Assembly: GCA_050329415.1 (NCBI GenBank)
Contig: JBHJOS010000074.1
Location: forward strand, 1-48,811
Direction of reading: 5' to 3'
Origin: JANNOG01 sp050329415
GTDB lineage: Bacteria; Actinomycetota; Actinomycetes; Actinomycetales; JBBAYJ01
Length of the DNA stretch: 48,811 bases
Shown: piece by piece, positions 7,727-15,456 of the stretch
How the letters are laid out: the number at the start of each line of letters is the position of its first letter
How positions within the stretch are numbered: position 1 is the stretch's first letter
Position numbers and translations under genes: made by a program
The notes under the pieces: generated by a model
The model's input: only the letters and a program-made list of their open reading frames with translations
Told to the model about the DNA's origin: nothing
Databases searched by the model: none

Positions 7727-9154
7727 GTGACGGACCGCCTGCACCCGGCTCTGGCGGAGCAGCTGCAGCGGGCAGGCGCCTCGGCGTCCGGCCCGCCCAC
7801 CGACGCCCGATCCTGGCACCACCTGCTGACCCTCGTGGGCGCTCGGTACACCCAGCTCGACGCCGAGGCCGAGCGGCGCAACCGCATCGACCCGCTGACC
7901 GGCCTGCCGAACCGCCCCGCCGTGCTCGAGCTGCTCTGGCTTGCCCTCATGCGGGCCGACCGTGACGTCGCCGTGCTCTTCGTCGACCTCGACGGGTTCA
8001 AGGGCATCAACGACGCCATGGGGCACGGCACCGGTGACGCGCTGCTCGTGCGTGTCGCACGCCTGCTGGAGGAGTGCGCCCGGCCCGGGGACGTCGTCGC
8101 GCGGATCGGCGGCGACGAGTTCGTGCTCGTGTGCTCGGACTGCGACGCCGCCGCGGCGGAGCAGGTGGCGCGCCGGATCGTCCAGGGACTGGAGCGCCCG
8201 CTCGACCTGGGCCCGCTGGAGCTGTACGTCACCGCGAGCATCGGGATCGCGGTCGCGGACGGCCGGTCGTCGCCGGCCGACCTCGTCCAGAACGCCGACA
8301 CCGCGCTGTACGAGGCGAAGAACCGGGGCCGGGCGCAGTTCGTCCGCTTCGACGCAGAGATGCGGGCCACGCTGCTCCACCGGGTGCTCGTGGAGAACGC
8401 GCTGCCCAAGGCGATTGAGGACGACCAGTTGCAGCTGTGGTTCCAGCCGGTGGTGCGGATGACCGACCGGGTGGTGATCGGCCTGGAGGCCCTCATCCGC
8501 TGGGACCGGCCGGGGTTCGGGCTGGTCCGTCCGCACGAGTTCGTCCCCGTCGCCGAGCGGAGCCGGCTGGGCGCCGCCCTCGACGTGTGGGTCCTCGACG
8601 AGGCGTGCCGCGTGGCCGCCGACTGGCCGGATCCGGCGCTGACCGTCTCCGTCAACGCGTCGTCCCGCGCGCTCGCGGCTCCGGAGCTCCTCGCCCAGGT
8701 CCAGGGCGCCCTGGACGCGTCCGGCCTCGACCCCTCGCGTCTCGTGCTGGAGATGATCGAGCGGACCCTGCTGTCCGACGACCCCATGGTCCTCGCCAAC
8801 CTCGCCCGGCTGCGCGACCTCGGGGTGCGCCTGGCGGTCGACGACTTCGGGACCGGGTACTCCTCGCTCGCCTACCTGCGCCGCCTGCCGGTGTCGACCT
8901 TGAAGATCGACCGGTCGTTCGTCGCGGACGTCGACACCGACGCCACGTCGTCGGCGATCGTCGGAGCCGTGGTCGCCATGGCCCGGGCGCTGGAGCTCCA
9001 GGTCGTCGTCGAGGGGGTCGAGCGTCCTGGCCAGGACCGTCACCTGCAGGGCCTCGGCTGCGACCTGGCCCAGGGCTTCCTGTACTGGACCCCGGTCCCC
9101 GCGGCCGAGGTGCCGGCGGTGGTCGCCGCCAGCCGCGTCCCCCTGCCCCGCTGA
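7727..9154 (+). CDS. GGDEF-EAL cyclic-di-GMP turnover protein
   Basis: A 475-residue protein with tandem GGDEF and EAL domains and only ~55 N-terminal residues with no recognisable sensor. The diguanylate cyclase site GGDEF (128-132) is intact. An RPGD inhibitory (I-site, RxxD) motif lies exactly five residues upstream. The EAL motif (254-256) is intact, as are the DDFGTGYSSL loop (about 371-380) and LKIDRSFV, so phosphodiesterase activity is also expected. It could make or degrade c-di-GMP, and the balance cannot be predicted. The GTG at 7727 follows a strong GGGAGGTGAG ribosome site and sits downstream of a sigma-28-like promoter. An upstream extension to 7637 is rejected for that reason. 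Confidence 0.92.
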   Translation: MTDRLHPALAEQLQRAGASASGPPTDARSWHHLLTLVGARYTQLDAEAERRNRIDPLTGLPNRPAVLELLWLALMRADRDVAVLFVDLDGFKGINDAMGHGTGDALLVRVARLLEECARPGDVVARIGGDEFVLVCSDCDAAAAEQVARRIVQGLERPLDLGPLELYVTASIGIAVADGRSSPADLVQNADTALYEAKNRGRAQFVRFDAEMRATLLHRVLVENALPKAIEDDQLQLWFQPVVRMTDRVVIGLEALIRWDRPGFGLVRPHEFVPVAERSRLGAALDVWVLDEACRVAADWPDPALTVSVNASSRALAAPELLAQVQGALDASGLDPSRLVLEMIERTLLSDDPMVLANLARLRDLGVRLAVDDFGTGYSSLAYLRRLPVSTLKIDRSFVADVDTDATSSAIVGAVVAMARALELQVVVEGVERPGQDRHLQGLGCDLAQGFLYWTPVPAAEVPAVVAASRVPLPR

Positions 9155-9180
9155 TCTCCTCCCCCACCCCCCTCCTCCTC

Positions 9181-9366
9181 GGCGATTGCCGCCACTCGCC
9201 CGGATGTGCGGCCCCCGGCTCCGGCGAGTGGCGGCAATCGCCGCGGCGGGCCCCCGGCTCCGGCGAGTGGCGGCAATTGCCGTGGGGAGGGGATCTCGGG
9301 TCCGGCGAGTGGCGGCAATTGCCGTGGGGAGGGGATCTCGGGTCCGGCGAGTGGCGGCAATTGCCG
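9181..9366. repeat. Intergenic array B: four direct cores plus one inverted copy
   Basis: Cores starting CCGGCGAGTGGCGGCAAT lie at 9221-9243, 9260-9282, 9302-9324 and 9344-9366, with steps of 39, 42 and 42 bp. An inverted copy at 9181-9203 pairs with the first direct copy to give a ~22-bp stem around a 17-nt loop. The reverse complement matches array A at 18 of 23 positions. The array lies between convergent GGDEF-EAL and amidohydrolase genes. Confidence 0.9.
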
Positions 9367-9382
9367 TGGGGAGGGGAGCGGG

Positions 9383-11044
9383 TCAGGGGAGCCGGTCGTG
9401 GACGACCCGGCCGGACACCACGGTGAGGTCGACGGCGGCATCGGCCAGGGGCGCCCGGTCGCAGGTGGCGAAACCCTCGGCGAGGATGTCGGTGTCGAGG
9501 ACGACGAGATCGGCCCGCCCGCCCACCCGCAGCACCCCTCGGGCCGGGTCGTGGTTGACCCACGCGGACCCCGCCGTGAACGCGTCGAGGGCGTCCTCCG
9601 GCGCCAGCCGCTCGTCCGGGTGCAACGCAGGGACGGAGCGGTCCTCGTGCGGGACCCGGATGACGGCGACCTCCAGCTGCTCCAGTGGGTCGGCGGTGGT
9701 CACGGGCCAGTCGCTGCCCATGGCGAGCCGGGCTCCGGCCCGGCGGATCGACTCGAACGGGTACTGCCAGGACGCGCGCTCGTCGCCGATGACGGGCACG
9801 GTCAGCTCGTCCATCTGCGGCTCGTGCTTGGCCCAGAACGCCTGGCAGTTGGCGACGACGCCCAGTTCGGCGAACCGGGGGACGTCCGACGGCTGGACCA
9901 CCTGGATGTGCGCGAGGTGGTGGCGCCGGACGCCGATGCCGCCGTTGGCGCGCGCCGCCGCAGCCACCGCGTCGAGGGCGTTGCGGACGGCACGGTCGCC
10001 GATGGTGTGCATGTGCACCTGGAACCCGAGGGCGTCGAGCCGGGTCACCGCCTCGGCGAGTAGTTCCCGGTCGACGTACAGCAGGCCGGTGTTCCCGGTG
10101 TCGCCGTGGGAGTGCGGCGCCAGGTAGGGCTCGAGCAGGGCGCCAGTGTGGTTCTCCAGCACCCCGTCCACCATGATCTTCACGGTCTCGGCGTGGAAGC
10201 CGGGCAGGCCGGGTGCCGCCCGGGCCGCGCGGGCCTGCTCGCGCCGGTCGACGAGCTCCTCGATCTGCTCGCATCCGCGGTGGCGATCCCACCACAGCGA
10301 CCCCGAGACCCGCGACGTCAGTCGTCCGTCGACGGCGAGCGCCCGGTATGCGGCCTGGTGCTCGGGGGTGACCCAGGCGTCCTGCCAGCTGGTGACGCCC
10401 AGACCGTGCAGGTGGGCCTGGGCCGTGAGGGTCGCGGTCTCGATGATCCGGGCGGTCGGTCGCGGGAGGACCCGGTCGGCGAAGGTGTAGGCCGCGCCCT
10501 CGTGCAGGGTTCCGGACGGCTCGCCGTCGGCGTCGCGCTCGATCCGCCCGTCGACGGGGTCAGGGGTGTCGCGGGTGATGCCCCCGGCGCGCAGCGCGGC
10601 GGTGTTGACCCAGGCGCCGTGCACGTCGCGGTTGTAGAGAAAGGCGGGCCGGTCGCCGGTGACCCGGTCGAGGTCCTCCCGCCGCGGCGTGCCACCGGGG
10701 AAGCACTCCATCGCCCAGCCCCCACCGACGATCCACTGCTCGTCGAGGTGGGAACGGGCGTAGTCGTCGACGACCCGCAGGTACTCGTCGAGGCCGAACG
10801 AGTCGTTGAGCCACACCCGGAGCAGGTTGAGCCCCGCCTGCGGCGGGTGGACGTGCGCATCGACGAACCCGGGCAGCACCAGCCGTCCCGGTGCGGCGAC
10901 CACCCGCGTGCCGCGCCCGGCCTGGGTGACGGCCTCCTCGTCGAGGGCGGTGACGACTCCGTCCCGCACGGCCACGGCGGTGTGCCATGCGCCGCGTGCC
11001 GCCCGGACCCGGGCGTCGGTGACGACGAGGTCCGCAGCCGTCAT
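9383..11044 (-). CDS. YtcJ-type metal-dependent amidohydrolase
   Basis: A 553-residue member of the amidohydrolase superfamily. It has an N-terminal beta-sandwich segment, then LPGFVDAHVHPP (about 57-68) carrying the HxH metal ligands, a central TIM barrel with the QVHMHTIGDRAV His motif, and MGSDWPVTTADPL with the catalytic Asp. The C-terminus returns to the sandwich (GGRADLVVLDTD). This order is that of the YtcJ/AepA group, which hydrolyses C-N bonds in unidentified substrates. There is no signal peptide. Its ATG overlaps by 4 bases the stop of a shrunken LysE remnant (11041-11190), so its translation may depend on that remnant. Confidence 0.88.
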   Translation of the reverse strand: MTAADLVVTDARVRAARGAWHTAVAVRDGVVTALDEEAVTQAGRGTRVVAAPGRLVLPGFVDAHVHPPQAGLNLLRVWLNDSFGLDEYLRVVDDYARSHLDEQWIVGGGWAMECFPGGTPRREDLDRVTGDRPAFLYNRDVHGAWVNTAALRAGGITRDTPDPVDGRIERDADGEPSGTLHEGAAYTFADRVLPRPTARIIETATLTAQAHLHGLGVTSWQDAWVTPEHQAAYRALAVDGRLTSRVSGSLWWDRHRGCEQIEELVDRREQARAARAAPGLPGFHAETVKIMVDGVLENHTGALLEPYLAPHSHGDTGNTGLLYVDRELLAEAVTRLDALGFQVHMHTIGDRAVRNALDAVAAAARANGGIGVRRHHLAHIQVVQPSDVPRFAELGVVANCQAFWAKHEPQMDELTVPVIGDERASWQYPFESIRRAGARLAMGSDWPVTTADPLEQLEVAVIRVPHEDRSVPALHPDERLAPEDALDAFTAGSAWVNHDPARGVLRVGGRADLVVLDTDILAEGFATCDRAPLADAAVDLTVVSGRVVHDRLP

Positions 11045-11190
11045 GCCCGCGGTTCCAGCGCGACCCGCGCGCCCAGCCCCAGCAAGACCGTGCCGGACAC
11101 CGCCTCGATCCGTGCGTGCACCCTCGGCGTGGCGGAGACCACGAGCACGGCGAGCAGGAACGCCGGCAGGACCGGCAGCAGGTCCGTCAC
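11041..11190 (-). pseudogene. Internally deleted LysE-family exporter remnant (49 residues)
   Basis: The reverse strand reads a 49-codon frame from a GTG at 11190. The first 22 residues (TDLLPVLPAFLLAVLVVSAT) look like the first membrane helix of a LysE/RhtB exporter. The remainder (RIEAVSGTVLLGLGARVAL) looks like its last helix. The ~150 residues between are absent with the frame kept, so this appears to be a clean internal deletion. The stop overlaps the amidohydrolase ATG, which may have kept the short frame as a translational lead-in. It could also encode a two-helix microprotein. Family assignment is from pattern recognition only. Confidence 0.6.
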
Positions 11191-11209
11191 CCCGGGGATC
11201 GTGCCAGGT

Positions 11210-11830
11210 TCAGCGTCCGAGCAGCCGCCGGGCCTCCGCGGCCGTGATGTCGGCGTTGTAGACCGGGGTCCCCGGCATCTGGCGGAGCCCGCCCTCGTGC
11301 AGGTCGCCGTTGTCGATGCCGCCGAACCCCAGCCCGTCGACGAGCCCCAGCACGGTGCGCCGGGCGTCGGTGTCGTCGCCGGCGACCGGGATCGCCCGCC
11401 GCTCGTCGGGCGGCCGGGTGGCGTCGCCCTGGGACTCCAGGTGTCCGGACCAGATGGTGTTGAAGGCCTTGACGACGCGGGAACCCGCCAGGTGGGCGGC
11501 GACGAGCTCGGTGTCGGCCCGCCCGCCGAGGTCGATCTCGCCGTCTCGACCCGGGTAGTAGTTCGACGCCGACACCACGATGCGGCCGGCCAGGGTGTCG
11601 GCAGGCAGGTCGCGGTACCGGCCGAACGGGATCGCCTCGACCACGAGGTCGCCGGCGCTCGCGGCCTCGGCGACGGTGCCGACCCGGATCCGCCCGCCGG
11701 GTCCGCCGACCCGGTCGGCGAGCGTCTCTGGCCCGCGGGAGTTGCTGAGCAGGACGTCGTGGCCGGCGGCCGCGAGCAGGGTGGCCAGGGTGCCGCCGAT
11801 GTTGCCGGCTCCGATGATTCCGATCGTCAT
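11210..11830 (-). CDS. NADPH-dependent F420 reductase-like oxidoreductase
   Basis: A 206-residue Rossmann protein starting MTIGIIGAGNIGGTLATLL, with the dinucleotide-binding GxGxxG at residues 7-12. The LLSNSRGPETL stretch after strand 2 carries the Asn-Ser-Arg type of NADP selectivity. Later segments VVSASNYYPGRDGEI and RVVKAFNTIWSGHL are typical of the F420:NADP oxidoreductase family, which moves hydride between F420H2 and NADP. Many members of the family are only F420-reductase-like, so the cofactor is not proven. The ATG at 11830 is fixed by the family start. Upstream on the same strand is a decayed ligD fragment. A second, broken copy of this gene's 5' end lies at 13835-13934. Confidence 0.8.
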   Translation of the reverse strand: MTIGIIGAGNIGGTLATLLAAAGHDVLLSNSRGPETLADRVGGPGGRIRVGTVAEAASAGDLVVEAIPFGRYRDLPADTLAGRIVVSASNYYPGRDGEIDLGGRADTELVAAHLAGSRVVKAFNTIWSGHLESQGDATRPPDERRAIPVAGDDTDARRTVLGLVDGLGFGGIDNGDLHEGGLRQMPGTPVYNADITAAEARRLLGR

Positions 11831-11858
11831 GCTCCGGCCAACGTCGGCGCCGCCCTCG

Positions 11859-12050
11859 TCAGTCCCGGCCTGCGGGGCCGTTCCCCGGCGGCCCGTCCCC
11901 CTCGGCTGCGGCCGACCGGCGGGCCCGGGCCGGCCGCTTGCCCAGGCGCACCGTCGAGCGGCGCGTACATGTGGACCCGCTTGGCGCCACTGGTCTCGAA
12001 CGGCAGCCGCCATCCCAGCACCAGTGAGAACCTCTCGGACGAGACGCGCC
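11859..12050 (-). pseudogene. Decayed LigD-polymerase paralogue fragment
   Basis: Reverse-strand fragments match the intact polymerase gene at 13965-14999. ETSGAKRVHMYAPLDGA (around 11950-12000) parallels its KTSGAKGVHVYAPLDGA, and GKRPARARRSAAAEG (before the stop at 11859) parallels its C-terminal GKRRARARRSAAAAG. The two pieces are in different frames with about 150 residues missing between them, and the 5' end is lost near 12050. The nucleotide match to 14410-14500 is obvious by eye. With the adjacent F420 reductase it mirrors the locus at 13835-14999. Confidence 0.75.
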
Positions 12051-12170
12051 GATGATGCAAGCGCTGTGGGTCCAGCTCGGCCCGGACGGCGAGCTGCGGC
12101 CGTGGAGGCGACTGCACTTCACCCGCCGGGACTGACGCCGCCGGGTCCGCCGTAGCGCTACGACACGTGG
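12051..12170. other. Left junction of the Abi/NYN insert
   Basis: This stretch holds no supported gene. It contains a short forward frame (ATG at 12055, TGA ending 12135, reading MQALWVQLGPDGELRPW) that may be a remnant of an unrecognised gene. A perfect 12-bp palindrome CGTAGCGCTACG lies at 12151-12162, just beyond the Abi stop. Homology to the ligD locus ends near 12050, so the insertion junction is probably here. Confidence 0.4.
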
Positions 12171-12996
12171 CTACAGCTCGTCGAGGAGCGCGCCGGCGAT
12201 CAGGGCGGTCGCCCGGGCGACCAAGCGGGCCTCCCCCGGCGTCAACGGCTGGGTCTTGAGGGGCTGGTCAGGGCGGCCGTGGCCGGTGCCTGCTTCGTTG
12301 CGCAGCCGGTTCCCGGCGACGCCGAGCAGGAAGAGGCACTGCTGCACCTGCCGATGCGGGTCCTGCTCGAGCTGCACCGGCCCCGGGACGGCGAAGCCCA
12401 AGGTCGTGAAGGCGCCGGCCCGCGTGACCGGGAAGCTGCCCGCGTGCCCGCCGGTCGGGTAGCTGCCGGTGCGCTCCTCGAGAACGTGCCGGGCGGTGGC
12501 CTCGTCGAGTTCCTTGCCGGTGCCGATCTGCAGCGGGTGCGTCGTCGGGGTTGAGGTTGATCCGGTCGACGTAGGACTGCAGCGCCCGGGTCAGCTGCGT
12601 GCCGGTGAGGTTGTCGATCACCATGGGGCGCAGGGCGCCGTTGGACTCCAGGGTGAATCCGACGCGGGCGAAGGCATCGCGCAACCGGTCGATCTTGTCC
12701 GGGCCGGCGTAGCCCTCCAGGGCAGGTGCGAAGGCGCCGTCTCCGCGCAGCAGCGCCACGACCTGCTGCGCCAGCTTCAGCCCCGCCACCGGGTCGTGGT
12801 CGGTGGCGTACACGAGGACATGGCGGATGCGCTTGGTCTTGCCCGGAGGCGCCCCCTGCGGGGTGTGCCCGCTCGGCGCTGGGTCCCCGTTGCTGAGCCC
12901 GGCCCGCGCGAACGCCTGGTTCAGTTGATCGTGGGAGGGGCCCTTGCCGTCCTCGAAGAAGTTGCCCAGCACCGCACCGAGCTCCACCAGGTCCAT
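12171..12996 (-). pseudogene. Abortive-infection-like (Abi_C domain) protein, single-base frameshift
   Basis: From the ATG at 12996 (preceded by GGGGGGAC) the frame reads MDLVELGAVLGNFFEDGKGPSHD through VDRINLNPDDAP and then loses sense. Skipping one C in the coding-strand CCC at 12535-12537 restores LQIGTGKELDEATARHVLEE and continues to LRNEAGTGHGRP and ALIAGALLDEL at 12171. The restored product is 274 residues. The C-terminal RLRN(E/D)AGTGHGR region is the signature of Abi_C-type proteins linked to phage abortive infection. The N-terminal part is not recognised. The single shift could be a real mutation, a sequencing slip in a homopolymer, or phase variation. It faces the NYN gene divergently. 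Confidence 0.75.
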
Positions 12997-13118
12997 CAGC
13001 CGTCCCCCCGCCGCACAGCACCAGTCGCTCAGCACGCTAGCCGCAGACCGACAGGCTCAGCGCGGCGCCGCTGCGCCAGCGCCGCCTGGACCGTCAGCCA
13101 CAGGTTCGCCGAGGTGGC

Positions 13119-13148
13119 TGGACGCACGATCCTGCGCGCTCGTACACT
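13119..13148 (+). promoter_or_regulatory. Promoter upstream of the NYN gene
   Basis: TGGACG (13119-13124) and TACACT (13143-13148) are separated by 18 bp, a fair sigma-70-type pair. Transcription would begin near 13155, just ahead of a terminator hairpin at 13161. Confidence 0.45.
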
Positions 13149-13160
13149 AATGGCCTTGCT

Positions 13161-13195
13161 CCCCGTCGTCCTCCGGGAAGGCGGGGCTTTTTCTT
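13161..13195 (+). terminator. Intrinsic terminator/attenuator in the NYN leader
   Basis: CCCCGTCGTCC pairs with GGAAGGCGGGG (13161-13186, about 10 pairs with one mismatch and one G-T) and is followed by TTTTTCTT at 13188-13195. This is a clear rho-independent terminator, placed between the promoter at 13143 and the GTG at 13210. It may attenuate the NYN gene or end a ~40-nt RNA. Confidence 0.65.
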
Positions 13196-13209
13196 ACCCG
13201 GGGGTCCGC

Positions 13210-13825
13210 GTGTCCGCTCCACGTCTGGCCGTGATCATGGACTATCAGAACATCCACCTCACGGCACGTGACTGCTACGCCCCCTACGGCACGCCGGCCG
13301 AGGATGTGCTGGTCCACCCGCTGCTCTTCGCCCAGCGGCTCGTCCTGGTCCGCGCGGCACGTCAGATGGATCCCCGTGCAGCGCAGAGCTGAGCTCGTCG
13401 CGGTCATGGCCTTCCGCGGCAGCCCGGGAAGCGCGGAACAACCGGCGTTGTACAAGATCACCCAGGCGCAGCGGGCTGAGTGGACACGTGACCCACGGGT
13501 CCAGGTGCACTACCGCAAGCTGAAGTACGTCTCCGGCAAGCCTCCCCAGGAAAAGGGCATCGACGTCCTCGTGGCGCTGTCGCTGGTCGAGGCCGCGGAG
13601 AGCGGTGACTACGACGTCGTCGTCCTCGCAGCCCACGACACCGACCTCGAGCCTGCGCTGGACTTCGCTGCCCGCAAGAACGGTGCGAAGATCGAGACGG
13701 CGGGCTGGGATGGCAGTCGCCGCCTGCGAGTCCCAGGCCGCCCTTTCTGGCACACGAAGCTCAACGGGGGCGATCTGGTGCAGAGCAGGGACCGCAAGGA
13801 CCACAGCGTCTACGCCACGCCGTAG
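13210..13825 (+). pseudogene. NYN-domain (PIN-like) RNase-type protein, single-base frameshift
   Basis: From the GTG at 13210 the frame reads VSAPRLAVIMDYQNIHLTARDCY, the NYN-domain start with a catalytic-type Asp, to ...RAARQMDP and then stops at 13392. Dropping one C from the CCCC near 13370-13373 gives PVQRRAELVAVMAFRG and a continuous 204-residue protein. Later acidic motifs are EKGIDVLVALSLVEA and VVVLAAHDTDLEPAL, the other metal-binding Asp residues. NYN proteins are single-strand or structured-RNA nucleases. Its neighbour is a divergent Abi-type gene with the same kind of +1 C shift. It may be inactive, error-affected or phase-variable. Confidence 0.75.
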
Positions 13826-13834
13826 CTGCTGTCT

Positions 13835-13934
13835 CGTCGCCTTGTGCCCTGCTGAGCAGAACGTGGTCGTCGGCGGCCCCGAGCAGGGTCGTGAGGGTGC
13901 CGCCGACGTGGCCGGCACCGGTGATGCCGACCAT
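13835..13934 (-). pseudogene. 5' fragment of a second F420-reductase-like gene
   Basis: From the ATG at 13934 the reverse strand reads MVGITGAGHVGGTLTTLLGA and then HVLLSRAQG. This lines up with MTIGIIGAGNIGGTLATLLA and DVLLSNSRG of the intact gene at 11210-11830. The match ends near 13835, where the NYN gene's 3' end begins. The spacing to the ligD-type gene upstream (30 bp) matches that at the other copy (28 bp). Confidence 0.75.
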
Positions 13935-13964
13935 CACCCTCCGGCCAACGCCACGCGGCTCTCG

Positions 13965-14999
13965 TCAGTCGCGGACGTCGTCCGCCGACCCGGCGGCTGC
14001 GGCCGACCGCCGGGCGCGCGCCCGCCGCTTGCCCTCGTGCATCGCCTGGACGCGGGCGACGGGGATGGTGTGCCCCTCCTCGACCAGGCCCGGGTCCAGC
14101 ACCTGTGCCGGCGGCATGAGGTCGTGCCAGGGGTCGCGGCCGTCGAGCAGCGCGGCGGCGGAACGTATGGTGACCTCGCCGGGGACGAGGTCGTCGAGGC
14201 CGTCCCAGGGCACCGGCAGCGACACCGGCAGGCCGGGCCGGGCGCGTGGGCTGTAGGCGCTGACCACCGTGGCGCCGCCGGCCCGGGTTGCATCGACGAA
14301 GACCCGGCCGCCGCGGTCCGCGCGGAGGAACGCCGAGGTCGCCAGGGCCGGGTCGAGTCGCTCGGCGCGGGCGGCGACGGCCCGCCCCGCCACCGCGGCC
14401 TCCCACAGCCCGGCGGCACCGTCGAGCGGCGCGTACACGTGGACCCCCTTGGCGCCGCTGGTCTTGACCGCCGCCACCATCCCGGCGTCGGCGAGCACCT
14501 CGCGGACCAGCCGGGCGGCGCCGACGGCGAGGCGGAAGCCCTCGCCCGCGGGCACCGACTCCGGAGGGTCGAGGTCCAGCACGAGGTGGGTGGGTCGGTC
14601 CCAGGCCGGCTCGCGCGCCAGCGGGACGTGGTATTCGACCGCCCGCTGATTGCCGAACCACAGCAGAGTGCGGCGGTCGTCGACGAGGGCGTAGCGGACG
14701 TCCCGGTCGGAGGCCTCGGCATGGACGGTGACCCCCCGGATCCACGTCGGCGCGTACCGCGGGAGGTTCTTCTGCATGAACGGCCCCTGGTCGCGGTGCA
14801 CCCGGATCACCGACAGCGGCCGTCCCGCCAGCGCCCGCAGCAACGGCCCATGGACTGCGTCGAGGTAATCGACGAGGTCGCGTTTGGTGACGTCGGCGCC
14901 GGGGAACAGCGGCTGGTCGAGATTGGTCAGGGTCACCCCGTCGCGCGTCTCGCCGCCCTCCGCCATCCCCTCAGCCTCCCTCTCCCCGCCGAACTCCAC
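13965..14999 (-). CDS. Stand-alone LigD polymerase-domain protein (prim-pol type)
   Basis: A 344-residue protein spanning the LigD polymerase domain: TNLDQPLFPGADVTKRDLVDYL, IRVHRDQGPFMQKNLPRYAP, the catalytic metal-binding LVLDLDPPE (about 140-148), KTSGAKGVHVYAPL and a basic C-terminal tail (GKRRARARRSAAA). In the family this archaeo-eukaryotic-primase fold adds ribonucleotides or fills gaps during non-homologous end joining. The nuclease and ligase domains of full LigD are absent and no Ku gene is visible in the window. The GTG at 14999 is the longest start. A later ATG (MAEGGETRDGV) would remove ~11 residues. A decayed paralogue lies at 11859-12050. Confidence 0.88.
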   Translation of the reverse strand: MEFGGEREAEGMAEGGETRDGVTLTNLDQPLFPGADVTKRDLVDYLDAVHGPLLRALAGRPLSVIRVHRDQGPFMQKNLPRYAPTWIRGVTVHAEASDRDVRYALVDDRRTLLWFGNQRAVEYHVPLAREPAWDRPTHLVLDLDPPESVPAGEGFRLAVGAARLVREVLADAGMVAAVKTSGAKGVHVYAPLDGAAGLWEAAVAGRAVAARAERLDPALATSAFLRADRGGRVFVDATRAGGATVVSAYSPRARPGLPVSLPVPWDGLDDLVPGEVTIRSAAALLDGRDPWHDLMPPAQVLDPGLVEEGHTIPVARVQAMHEGKRRARARRSAAAAGSADDVRD

Positions 15000-15039
15000 C
15001 AGCGCCCGGTTGCCGGGGGCTGCGGGCCGCCGGGAGTCC

Positions 15040-15456
15040 CTACCCCCGGCCCGCCATCTGCTGCACGGCCCACCCGTTGCCGTCCGGGTCCGAGAAGAAG
15101 ACGAAGCCGACGTTGTCGAGCGCCCGGCCGCCCTGGCGGACCTTGTCGGCGTCGCCGTCGAGGGACTGCACCTCGCTCACCGCGACGCCGCGGTCGAGGA
15201 GCTGCTCGCGCGCCCGGGCGACGTCCGGCACGACCAGCTGCAGGCCCTGCAGCGAGCCGGGCGGCATGTGAGCCACGACGCCCTCGCCGATGACGACCGA
15301 GCACCCCGAGCCCGGCGGGGTCAGCTGCACCACGCGTCGACCGGGACCCAGGGTCGTGTCGTGGTCCACGGCGAAGCCGAGCCGGTCCGCGTAGAAGGCC
15401 TTCGCGCGGTCGACGTCCGCCACGGGCACCACCACGACCTCGAGCGTCCAGTTCAT
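15040..15456 (-). CDS. VOC/glyoxalase-fold protein
   Basis: A 138-residue single-domain VOC protein: MNWTLEVVVVPVADVDRAKAF opens the first module (continuing YADRLGFAVDHDT) and DNVGFVFFSDPDGNGWAVQQ closes the second. The DPDGN(G/E)W motif is the common end of glyoxalase/bleomycin-resistance-like proteins. The substrate is unknown. The ATG at 15456 has a good GGAGGTGGC ribosome site. It is transcribed in the same direction as the LigD-type gene 40 bp downstream and is divergent from the VTT membrane protein gene. Confidence 0.85.
   Translation of the reverse strand: MNWTLEVVVVPVADVDRAKAFYADRLGFAVDHDTTLGPGRRVVQLTPPGSGCSVVIGEGVVAHMPPGSLQGLQLVVPDVARAREQLLDRGVAVSEVQSLDGDADKVRQGGRALDNVGFVFFSDPDGNGWAVQQMAGRG

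Noticed and set aside
12055..12135. Short forward frame MQALWVQLGPDGELRPW at the insert junction
   Set aside because: It is 26 codons with no ribosome site, and I cannot match it to a family. It is noted only as a possible remnant.
12151..12162. Perfect palindrome CGTAGCGCTACG after the Abi stop
   Set aside because: It has no loop or T-tract, and a single 12-bp palindrome is weak evidence for an attachment site or terminator.
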